From: Thermodesulfobacteriaceae bacterium
GTDB taxonomy: Bacteria > Desulfobacterota > Dissulfuribacteria > Dissulfuribacterales > UBA3076
DNA length: 5,704 nucleotides
Assembly: GCA_012961845.1 (NCBI GenBank)
Contig: DTYO01000315.1
Span: 1-5,704 of the forward strand
Direction of reading: 5' to 3'
This document shows positions 1-5,199 of the stretch, piece after piece (the stretch's first letter is position 1; the number at the start of each line of letters is the position of its first letter). The translations under genes and the position numbers were made by a program. The notes below the pieces were generated by a model that saw nothing but the letters and a program-made list of their open reading frames with translations, did no database searches and was not told the DNA's origin.

Positions 1-496
1 CAACTTTTGATCTGACCCATGGTCTGCCGGTAAGGATGTGTTTGACAAATGGTGCGATCAGAAGACGGCATTCGTCCTGGAGACACCCTGTCCTTACCTC
101 TACTCCGCTGTTCATGAGGCAGCCTAGGCCGCTGCCGGCGACTGCCGGGTTGGGATCCACTGTGCCTACTGTAACCTTACTGATTCCAGCTCCTAAAATA
201 GCGTGTGTGCACGGCGGAGTCCTTCCGGTGTGGTTGCACGGTTCGAGAGTTACATAAAGTTCGGCACCTCGAGCCAGTTTCCCTGCATCAGTCAGGGCAT
301 GGATTTCCGCGTGCGGTGTGCCTGCCCTGTGGTGATAGCCTTCTCCAACAATTTTTCCGTTGCGTACTACTATGGCGCCCACCGCCGGATTTGGAGCAGT
401 CCGCCCCAGAGCCTTCCGGGCCAGAGTGATTGCCCGCCGCATGAATTTTTTTTCTTGAATGGTCCACATGGCCAGTGTGACAGTATGTCTTATCAT
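1..496 (-). CDS. ribD: Riboflavin biosynthesis protein RibD, N-terminal deaminase domain (partial, 3' end cut)
   Basis: RibD is a bifunctional cytosolic enzyme. Its N-terminal domain deaminates 2,5-diamino-6-ribosylamino-pyrimidinone 5'-phosphate, and its C-terminal domain reduces the ribosyl side chain; both steps lead to riboflavin. The 165 visible codons cover the whole deaminase domain: the substrate-binding TAPNPAVGAI near residues 33-42, the zinc and catalytic HAE at 62-64, and the second zinc motif PCNHTGRTPPC at 86-96 (Cys87 and Cys96). DPNPAVAGSG (114-123) and TGRPWV (156-161, usually the entry to the reductase domain) follow. The reading frame is open to the left edge, so the reductase domain lies outside the window. 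The ATG at 496-494 overlaps the nrdR stop in an ATGA, which suggests translational coupling. It gives about 10 residues more than most RibD proteins, whose N-terminus would match the internal Met10 (469) or Met19. Neither site has a clear ribosome binding site, so the start is less certain than the gene. Confidence 0.95.
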   Translation of the reverse strand, partial: MIRHTVTLAMWTIQEKKFMRRAITLARKALGRTAPNPAVGAIVVRNGKIVGEGYHHRAGTPHAEIHALTDAGKLARGAELYVTLEPCNHTGRTPPCTHAILGAGISKVTVGTVDPNPAVAGSGLGCLMNSGVEVRTGCLQDECRLLIAPFVKHILTGRPWVRSKV

Positions 497-975
497 TTAC
501 GGGATCTCAACCCGTTCATATCCTTTTCTCCCAGCAGTTGCTGGAGTTGTTCCAGGAATTCATTCAAATCCTTGAACTGTTTGTGAACAGAGGCAAAGCG
601 TACGTATGCTACATCATCCCACTGTCTCAACTCAGCCATTATCCGTTCACCTATGAAACTGCTCCTGACTTCACGTACTCCTCTGTCCTGAATTTCTTTT
701 TCCAGACTACTGACAAAGTTTTCGATCTGATCCATGCTAACCGGCCGTTTTTCGCAGGCCTTGACCAGGCCGTCTACTATTTTTTTGCGGTCAAACGGTT
801 CGCGCCGTCCATCTTTTTTCACTATCATGGGCTGAAATTCTTCGATTCTTTCGTAAGTGGTGAACCGTTTGTGGCAGTTCAGGCATTCCCTGCGCCTGCG
901 TATGGCCAGACCGCTGAGACTGGACCGTGAATCGACTACCTTACTGTCTGTAGAGCCGCAAAATCTGCATTTCAT
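493..975 (-). CDS. nrdR: Transcriptional repressor NrdR
   Basis: NrdR is a nucleotide-sensing repressor that binds NrdR boxes upstream of ribonucleotide reductase operons and so adjusts dNTP supply. The 160-residue product is close to the usual 150-170. A zinc ribbon is formed by Cys3/Cys6 (MKCRFCGS) and Cys31/Cys34 (CLNCHKRFTTYE), with the basic IRRRREC stretch at 25-31 that is characteristic of the family. The ATP-cone follows at about residues 49-139: VKKDGRREPFDRKKI, the ACEKRPVS motif at 73-80, then DDVAYVRFASVHKQFKD. A His replaces the Tyr usual in ASVYK, a minor change. I chose the ATG at 975 because the protein then begins at the canonical MKCxFCG; an in-frame TTG at 993 would add six residues of no family value. 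The gene is followed directly by ribD (ATGA overlap) and preceded by a long spacer with a candidate promoter. Linkage to ribD is common in many bacteria. Confidence 0.97.
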   Translation of the reverse strand: MKCRFCGSTDSKVVDSRSSLSGLAIRRRRECLNCHKRFTTYERIEEFQPMIVKKDGRREPFDRKKIVDGLVKACEKRPVSMDQIENFVSSLEKEIQDRGVREVRSSFIGERIMAELRQWDDVAYVRFASVHKQFKDLNEFLEQLQQLLGEKDMNGLRSRK

Positions 976-1261
976 TTTTCTTACCGCATGCAAAACTGTG
1001 TTTTACCGATCAAAGCGCATGAACTCACAGGTACTTCATCTGATGTGTTGCCGGGCGACCGAAGAACAGAAAGTGCATCCTGCATAAGCAGAATCCCCTG
1101 AACAGATATAGAAACAGCGGGTTATGCCAGGCACGCACGATTTACCCTGTTTTTCATCCGAAGCCGTGATTATGCCCAGATGATCCAAATATGACAGATG
1201 GAATTGTTCAGTGCTGAATGCAGTGGCTGCCTGCCTGGAAAAGGCATTTTGAGGCCGTAGA
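976..1261. other. Non-coding spacer between the deaminase gene and nrdR
   Basis: This 286-bp spacer is much longer than the other junctions around it, several of which overlap. I see no tRNA-like cloverleaf, no intrinsic terminator (no GC-rich hairpin followed by a T-run on the minus strand) and no convincing protein gene. It holds a candidate sigma70 promoter at 1169-1197. It also has a small dyad just after the deaminase stop (1232-1246, TGCCT/AGGCA arms with a 5-nt loop) and a 34-codon minus-strand ORF (1085-981) that ends 5 bp before nrdR. The ORF resembles no family I know. The likeliest role is the promoter and leader of nrdR-ribD; this is inference. Confidence 0.5.
1169..1197 (-). promoter_or_regulatory. 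Candidate sigma70 promoter for nrdR-ribD
   Basis: On the minus strand CTGTCA (1197-1192, 4 of 6 matches to TTGACA) and CATAAT (1174-1169, 5 of 6 matches to TATAAT) are separated by exactly 17 bp. Transcription would begin near 1162 and leave a leader of roughly 190 nt before the nrdR ATG. Its place in the only long spacer upstream of nrdR supports the call. A match of this quality can occur by chance, so it remains a prediction. Confidence 0.35.
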
Positions 1262-1723
1262 CTACTTATTCAGTTTGAGCAGTTCGACACCTGCCTCGGC
1301 CAGCATATCACGAGAAAGGGAGTCTGCATACCCTTTCGAGTAACAGACGGTATGCACCCCGGCATTGATAAGCATTTTGGTGCATATGATACAGGGAAGG
1401 TTGGTGCAGTACAGAACCGAACCGGCGATGGGGATTCCGTGTCTTGCAGCCTGAATTATGACGTTCTGTTCTGCATGAAGTGCTCTGCAGAGTTCATGGC
1501 GTTCTCCGGAAGGTACTCCCTGTTGTTCCCGCAGACAACCGATATCCAGGCAGTGTTTCAGCCCTGTGGGAGCTCCGTTGTATCCGGTGGCCAGTATCCG
1601 CCGTTCCTTTACCAGAACAGCACCGACTTTGCGCCGTAAACATGTCGACCTGCCTGCCACAAGGAAGGTAATGGACATGAAATACTCGTCCCATGACGGC
1701 CTTGAAGCCCGTGACCCTGTCAT
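1262..1723 (-). CDS. dCMP deaminase / ComE-type cytidine deaminase family protein
   Basis: This is a zinc-dependent deaminase of the dCMP deaminase (ComEB) family, expected to convert dCMP to dUMP in the cytosol and so feed thymidylate synthesis. From the ATG at 1723 it has 153 residues, a normal length. The family signature RPSWDEYFM is at 8-16 and TCLRRKVGAVLV at 27-38, where the family shows a conserved T/S-C-x-R-x-x-VGA pattern. TGYNGAP is at 46-52. The zinc/catalytic HAEQN has His83 and Glu85, and the second zinc motif PCIIC has Cys111 and Cys114. Further cysteines at 58, 63 and 79 resemble the extra zinc site of this family. An in-frame TTG at 1756 overlaps the glyA stop (TTGA) and would add 11 residues. 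I prefer the ATG because the family usually starts a few residues before RPSWDEYF, but neither start has a strong ribosome binding site. The position after glyA, which makes methylene-THF, fits a role in dTMP supply. Substrate specificity (dCMP or another cytidine compound) is inferred from the family. Confidence 0.92.
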   Translation of the reverse strand: MTGSRASRPSWDEYFMSITFLVAGRSTCLRRKVGAVLVKERRILATGYNGAPTGLKHCLDIGCLREQQGVPSGERHELCRALHAEQNVIIQAARHGIPIAGSVLYCTNLPCIICTKMLINAGVHTVCYSKGYADSLSRDMLAEAGVELLKLNK

Positions 1724-1752
1724 TACTGAATTGTCCAATTTAATCAGATCAG

Positions 1753-3033
1753 TCAACCGCCGGTACTAACCGAGCATTCCTCATACCTCCGTAGCCTGTC
1801 ACCATATAGCGGGAATTCTCTGCAGATTTCCCTGATCCTACCCTGTACTCTGGAAATAAGCCCTGCATCTCTAGGGGCGGTGAGCAGCTCGGCAATATGG
1901 CCGCCTATCTCTTCCATTTCTTTTTCTTTCAGACCTCTGGTGGTAACCGCTGGTGTCCCGATACGTACACCGCTGGTCACTGTGGGGGGCTGGGTATCAA
2001 ATGGAATGGAATTCTTGTTTACTGTAATACCCGCCTGTTCCAAGACGTGTTCGGCTTCGGCACCTGTCAGATTCTTGCCCGAGAGGTCCACCAGGACAAG
2101 ATGATTGTCAGATCCCCCGGAAACCAGTCTGAAACCGTTGCTGGTCAATGTTTCAGCCAGTATCCGGGTGTTGGTTACAACCTGCTGCTGATACGCCCTG
2201 AAGTCGTCACCCAGCGCCTCCTTGAATGCCACCGCCTTGGACGCGATGATGTTCATCAGGGGCCCGCCCTGTATCCCCGGAAAGATCTGGCTGTTGATCA
2301 TCTTCCCGTATTTGGTGTCTGAAAGTATAAAACCACCCCTGGGGCCTCTCAGGGTCTTGTGAGTTGTAGATGTCACGAAGTCGGCATGCGGAATGGGTGA
2401 AGGGTGACAGCCGGCAGCTACAAGGCCGGCTATATGCGCCATATCAGTCATATGGAGAGCGCCCACTTCACTGGAGATAGATCTGAAGGCCGCGAAGTCG
2501 ATTGTCCTAGGATATGAACTTGCTCCTGAAATGATCAGCTTGGGCTTGTGTTTTCTGGCCAGATCGGCTACCTGGTCGTAATCGATGGTTTCGGTCTCCC
2601 GGCTGACCCCATAGTGGACTATGTTGAAAAGACGGCCGGAAAAACTAACCGGAGAACCGTGAGAGAGATGGCCTCCATGTGCCAGATTCATAGAGAGAAT
2701 CGTGTCTCCGGGTTTCAGGGCGGAAAAATATACGGCCATATTGGCCTGACTGCCGGAGTGGGGTTGGACGTTGGCATATTCTGACCGGAAGAGCCTGTTC
2801 AGTCTGGATATGGCCAATTCTTCCACTGTGTCCATGTTGACACATCCGCCGTAATATCTCTTTCCGGGATAGCCCTCTGCATATTTGTTCATGAAGACGC
2901 TGCCTTCGGCCTCCATGACCGCTTCGCTGACAAAATTTTCAGAGGCAATCATTTCAAGCTGTCCGGTCTGGCGTTCGATTTCAGCTTTAAGTGCCCTGAA
3001 GACCTCGGGATCCGTTCTGCTCAAGTTGAACAC
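1753..3033 (-). CDS. glyA: Serine hydroxymethyltransferase
   Basis: GlyA is a cytosolic PLP enzyme that interconverts serine plus tetrahydrofolate with glycine plus 5,10-methylene-tetrahydrofolate, the main entry to one-carbon metabolism. The 426-residue product has the family length. Visible motifs are ASENF (30-34), NKYAEGYPGKRYYGGC (49-64), HSGSQAN (92-98), DMAHIAGLVAAG (197-208; Asp197 and His200 contact PLP), and the PLP-lysine motif TSTTHKTLRGPRGG with Lys226. GGPLMN (256-261) and the substrate-carboxylate Arg357 in RIGTPA complete the active site. The start is the GTG at 3033. It is preceded at 7-bp spacing by GGAGG and gives the typical N-terminus FNLSRTDPEVF. The longer in-frame extension up to 3099 lies inside rpiB and is not SHMT-like. 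The gene overlaps the end of rpiB by 13 bp, so its ribosome binding site lies within rpiB. A dCMP deaminase-family gene follows, linking methylene-THF and dUMP supply. Confidence 0.98.
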   Translation of the reverse strand: MFNLSRTDPEVFRALKAEIERQTGQLEMIASENFVSEAVMEAEGSVFMNKYAEGYPGKRYYGGCVNMDTVEELAISRLNRLFRSEYANVQPHSGSQANMAVYFSALKPGDTILSMNLAHGGHLSHGSPVSFSGRLFNIVHYGVSRETETIDYDQVADLARKHKPKLIISGASSYPRTIDFAAFRSISSEVGALHMTDMAHIAGLVAAGCHPSPIPHADFVTSTTHKTLRGPRGGFILSDTKYGKMINSQIFPGIQGGPLMNIIASKAVAFKEALGDDFRAYQQQVVTNTRILAETLTSNGFRLVSGGSDNHLVLVDLSGKNLTGAEAEHVLEQAGITVNKNSIPFDTQPPTVTSGVRIGTPAVTTRGLKEKEMEEIGGHIAELLTAPRDAGLISRVQGRIREICREFPLYGDRLRRYEECSVSTGG

Positions 3034-3464
3034 TTGATTTCCTCCAGCATATCTAATCTGCGCCGATGGCGTCCTCCGGCAAAGGATGTTGACAACCATA
3101 TCCTGACTACTTCCTCGGCTATTCCCGGCCCAATAACTCTTTCTCCCATACAGAGGATGTTGGAATCGTTGTGTTCCCTGCTCATTCTGGCAGTAAAAAG
3201 TTCATGGCAGAGGGTGGCCCTGATCCCGGGCGTCCGGTTCGCGACCATGGACATGCCGATACCCGTGCCGCATATGAGAATCCCTCTTTCGTATGCACCA
3301 GAGGCTACAAGTTCCGCTACTTTCCGGCCCTGAACCGGATAATCCACTGAGTCAGTTGAGTAACAGCCGGCATCGTGAACCTGGTGCCCCATCTGTTCAA
3401 CCAGTTTTCTGGTTCTTTCTTTGAGAAGGAACCCGCCGTGGTCTGAACCAATTGCAATTTTCAT
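3021..3464 (-). CDS. rpiB: Ribose-5-phosphate isomerase B (RpiB/LacAB family)
   Basis: RpiB interconverts ribose 5-phosphate and ribulose 5-phosphate in the non-oxidative pentose phosphate pathway, supplying ribose for nucleotides. The 147 residues match the family length. The phosphate/substrate motif SDHGGF is at 7-12, DYP at 41-43, and GILICGTGIGMSM at 61-73 contains the catalytic Cys65 and the anion-binding GTGIG loop. SREHNDSNIL at 95-104 contains His98, and the tail AGGRHRRRL at 129-137 carries the basic residues that bind phosphate across the dimer. The ATG at 3464 lies 4 bp after the fabF stop. An AGGA in the end of fabF serves as its ribosome binding site, so fabF and rpiB are almost certainly cotranscribed. 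The 3' end overlaps glyA by 13 bp. The presence of Cys65 favours a true RpiB over a LacA/LacB galactose-6-phosphate isomerase subunit, though allose-6-phosphate activity cannot be excluded. Confidence 0.96.
   Translation of the reverse strand: MKIAIGSDHGGFLLKERTRKLVEQMGHQVHDAGCYSTDSVDYPVQGRKVAELVASGAYERGILICGTGIGMSMVANRTPGIRATLCHELFTARMSREHNDSNILCMGERVIGPGIAEEVVRIWLSTSFAGGRHRRRLDMLEEIKCST
3041..3045 (-). promoter_or_regulatory. Ribosome binding site of glyA, inside rpiB
   Basis: GGAGG lies 7 bp before a GTG at 3033-3031, within the last codons of rpiB. This site decides the glyA start: it favours the GTG over any upstream in-frame codon, and it suggests that glyA translation is coupled to rpiB. 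Confidence 0.85.
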
Positions 3465-3468
3465 CTGT

Positions 3469-4725
3469 CTATTCCTGAAATTTTTTGAAGATCAGGACCG
3501 CATTAGTGCCGCCAAAACCAAACGAATTGCTCATGGCAATGTTTACTTCCATGCGTCTTGCGGTATTGGGAACATAATCAAGGTTGCATTCAGGATCAGG
3601 ATTCTCGTAGTTTATGGTGGGCGGGATTATGCCTTCCTCTATGGTCTTTACTGTGAATACTCCTTCTATGCCTCCCGCACCGCCCAGCAGATGACCTGTC
3701 ATAGACTTGGTGGAACTTATGGGGATCTGTCCGGCCCGTTCCCTGAAGACTGTTCTTATGGCCCTGGTTTCACAGGAATCATTGAGAGGGGTGCTTGTGC
3801 CGTGGGCGTTGATGTAATCTATGTCCCCGTAATCCAACCCGGCATCATCCAGCGCCATATTCATACACCTGACTCCACCTTCACCATCATCCGGTGGAGC
3901 CGTCATATGATATGCATCACCTGTCAGACCGTAACCGACCACCTCGGCCCGTATTTCGGCACCTCTTTCAAGGGCGTGGCCAAGTTCTTCCAGGACCAGC
4001 ATGCCGGCGCCTTCTCCGATGACAAAGCCATCCCTGTCCCTTTCAAAGGGCCTGGAGGCCGCTTCTGGATGGTCATTCCGAGTTGACAGGGCCTTCAGGG
4101 AGGCAAAGCCGGAAAGCGCCAGCGGTGTTATGACAGACTCTGTACCTCCGCAAACCATGACATCGGCTGCGCCTCTCTGAACAGTCTTGAAGGCTTCGCC
4201 TATGGCATGAGTACCGGCTGCACAGGCGGTGCAGACCACCGTATTTGGCCCTTTTGCCCCGAATAAAATGGATATCTGGCCCGAAGCCATATTGGGAATT
4301 GCCATGGGTATGAAAAATGGACTTATCCGTCTTGGCCCCCTGTTCACAAGTATGTCTCTGTAGCGCTCTATGGAGCCCAGCCCGCCCAAGCCACAGCCTG
4401 TTATAACACCAAATCTGTGTGCAGTTTCGTCGGTGGCTGAATAACCTGAATCTTCCATGGCCATTCCGGCGGCTGCGATTCCAAGACGGACAAATGGATC
4501 CTGTCTCTTGACCAGCTTTGGCGGCATGAAATCAGCCGGTTCAAAGTCTTTTACCTCTCCGGCGATACGTGCTTGGTAGCCCGTTGTATCAAAACGGGTC
4601 ACCGGACCGATTCCTGAACGGCCTGCGACAAGATTTTCCCAGGAGGCCTGGACTCCGATACCTACAGGACACAAAAGTCCCAGTCCTGTAACCACTACCC
4701 TGCGATTATGAACTTGGTCTGTCAT
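3469..4725 (-). CDS. fabF: 3-oxoacyl-[acyl-carrier-protein] synthase II (KAS II)
   Basis: FabF condenses malonyl-ACP with a growing acyl-ACP in type II fatty acid synthesis; the KAS II isozyme also handles elongation of unsaturated chains. The 418 residues are normal for the family. It opens with RRVVVTGLGLLCPVG (8-22). The nucleophile is Cys168 in CTACAAGTHAIG. The second and third catalytic residues are His308 in NAHGTSTPLND and His345 in KSMTGHLLGGAGG, with the conserved Lys340. The gating loop SFGFGGTNA is at 401-409. The C-H-H triad marks the FabB/FabF class and excludes FabH (C-H-N); the length, the SMTGHLLG context and the position after acpP favour FabF over FabB. The ATG at 4725 lies 30 bp after acpP. 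It lacks a recognisable Shine-Dalgarno sequence and sits inside a perfect AT-rich palindrome (4722-4736). rpiB follows after 4 bp. Confidence 0.98.
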   Translation of the reverse strand: MTDQVHNRRVVVTGLGLLCPVGIGVQASWENLVAGRSGIGPVTRFDTTGYQARIAGEVKDFEPADFMPPKLVKRQDPFVRLGIAAAGMAMEDSGYSATDETAHRFGVITGCGLGGLGSIERYRDILVNRGPRRISPFFIPMAIPNMASGQISILFGAKGPNTVVCTACAAGTHAIGEAFKTVQRGAADVMVCGGTESVITPLALSGFASLKALSTRNDHPEAASRPFERDRDGFVIGEGAGMLVLEELGHALERGAEIRAEVVGYGLTGDAYHMTAPPDDGEGGVRCMNMALDDAGLDYGDIDYINAHGTSTPLNDSCETRAIRTVFRERAGQIPISSTKSMTGHLLGGAGGIEGVFTVKTIEEGIIPPTINYENPDPECNLDYVPNTARRMEVNIAMSNSFGFGGTNAVLIFKKFQE

Positions 4726-4736
4726 TATTATAATGA
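4722..4736. repeat. Perfect 15-bp palindrome covering the fabF start codon
   Basis: On the minus strand TCATTAT-A-ATAATGA is a perfect 7-bp inverted repeat around one central base, and the fabF ATG lies in its right arm. It contains TATAAT (4732-4727), but a promoter there would start inside the gene. No Shine-Dalgarno motif is present in the 30-bp acpP-fabF gap. It may be a weak AU hairpin that influences initiation, a protein-binding site, or chance in AT-rich sequence. Confidence 0.5.
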
Positions 4737-4755
4737 TTTCACATGAATTCAGGTT

Positions 4756-4989
4756 TTATTCTGCGTGTTCCTTGACAAAATCTATGGCATCCTGCACGGT
4801 CTGCATTTTTTCTGCATCTTCGTCGGCGATTTCCAGGCCGAACTCTTCTTCCATCGCCATTACCAGCTCGACCAGATCCAGGGAATCGGCTCCCAAGTCA
4901 TCTACGAATGAAGCCTTGGGGACTACTTTTTCCTTTGCAACACTCAGTTGTTCCGCAATGATGTCGATCATTTTTGAATCTATACTCAT
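4756..4989 (-). CDS. acpP: Acyl carrier protein
   Basis: AcpP is the small acidic cytosolic protein that carries acyl intermediates as thioesters on a 4'-phosphopantetheine arm through every step of type II fatty acid synthesis. The 77-residue product is of canonical size and strongly acidic. The attachment site is Ser36 in DDLGADSLDLVEL (30-42), and helix II runs on through VMAMEEEFGLEI. DEDAEKMQTVQDAIDFV (56-72) is the usual C-terminal part. The ATG at 4989 follows GGGAGGAG with 6 bp between. An ATG at 4995 abuts that site and is too close. Farther upstream the frame codes for nothing ACP-like. It lies between fabG and fabF, as in most bacterial fab clusters. The 210-bp spacer upstream, with a large inverted repeat, makes separate control of this highly expressed gene plausible. 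Confidence 0.98.
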   Translation of the reverse strand: MSIDSKMIDIIAEQLSVAKEKVVPKASFVDDLGADSLDLVELVMAMEEEFGLEIADEDAEKMQTVQDAIDFVKEHAE

Positions 4990-4995
4990 TTTCAT

Positions 4996-5003
4996 CTCCT
5001 CCC
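4996..5003 (-). promoter_or_regulatory. Ribosome binding site of acpP
   Basis: GGGAGGAG ends 6 bp before the acpP ATG (4989). It is among the strongest Shine-Dalgarno matches in the window, in keeping with the high expression of acyl carrier protein, and it settles the start in favour of 4989 over the ATG at 4995. Confidence 0.9.
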
Positions 5004-5012
5004 GATATGTTT

Positions 5013-5038
5013 TTGGCTTAAAATACGGATATAACCAA
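5013..5038 (-). promoter_or_regulatory. Small dyad just upstream of the acpP ribosome binding site
   Basis: TTGGCTTA (5013-5020) and TAACCAA (5032-5038) are complementary over 7 pairs with one bulged base, around an 11-nt AT-rich loop. In the mRNA it would form a short hairpin about 9 bases before the Shine-Dalgarno sequence; as DNA it could be an operator. It directly abuts the larger inverted repeat and shares base 5038 with it. The match is short and may be chance. Confidence 0.25.
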
Positions 5039-5149
5039 CACAAGTACAGGCAAGGTACTCTTCATGACCTCCGGCCTGCATATGCGGCATCCTGGGGCCG
5101 GATACAGGTCAGCAGGTCATGGTGAACTAAAACGGCCTGCTACTTGTGT
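5038..5149 (-). repeat. Nested imperfect inverted repeat (long hairpin) in the fabG-acpP spacer
   Basis: Three sets of complementary arms nest in one another. The outer arms are 5038-5051 and 5135-5149: ACACAAGTA pairs with TACTTGTGT and CAGGC with GCCTG, 14 pairs with one bulged base at 5140. The middle arms are CATGACCT at 5063-5070 and AGGTCATG at 5114-5121 (8 pairs). A second AGGTCA at 5106-5111 gives an alternative 6-pair register. The inner arms are CCGGCC at 5071-5076 and GGCCGG at 5096-5101, closing a 19-nt loop. The two arms 5063-5076 are contiguous, which strengthens the fold. As minus-strand RNA it would form a long stem ahead of the acpP ribosome binding site. No U-tract follows, so it is not a classical terminator. 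It could be a structured mRNA leader, an RNA processing site or a small palindromic repeat element; function is unknown. Confidence 0.65.
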
Positions 5150-5199
5150 ATTCAACAGCAATCCACAACGTCTCTGCCTGTATGAATGGCTACTGCAGT

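Noticed and set aside
203..930. Plus-strand ORFs at 203-586 and 538-930
   Set aside because: They lie opposite ribD and nrdR, whose zinc motifs are intact on the minus strand. The plus translations are low-complexity and resemble no family.
981..1085. 34-codon minus-strand ORF before nrdR
   Set aside because: It is too short, has no recognisable motif, and coding bias cannot be judged at this length. It is mentioned in the spacer finding but not called as a gene.
1101..1117. AACAGATATAGAAACAG as a possible NrdR box
   Set aside because: It shares an ATATA core but fails at most of the outer conserved ACAC/GTGT positions of the NrdR box consensus in either alignment, and there is no second box nearby.
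1232..1246. Hairpin after the deaminase gene as a terminator
   Set aside because: The stem is only 5 bp and no T-run follows in the minus-strand direction. The T-rich side (1247-1250) lies on the plus strand, where no gene ends.
3421..4086. 221-codon plus-strand ORF opposite fabF
   Set aside because: It is the antisense shadow of a clear fabF with intact catalytic residues. Its translation shows no domain and it has no good ribosome binding site.
4727..4732. TATAAT just before fabF as a promoter -10 box
   Set aside because: There is no acceptable -35 box 16-18 bp upstream, and transcription would begin inside the coding sequence.
4990..5061. A sigma70 promoter for acpP
   Set aside because: Combinations such as TTGCCT with TATATC or TATCCG have poor matches or wrong spacing. 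A promoter is plausible here but not supported.
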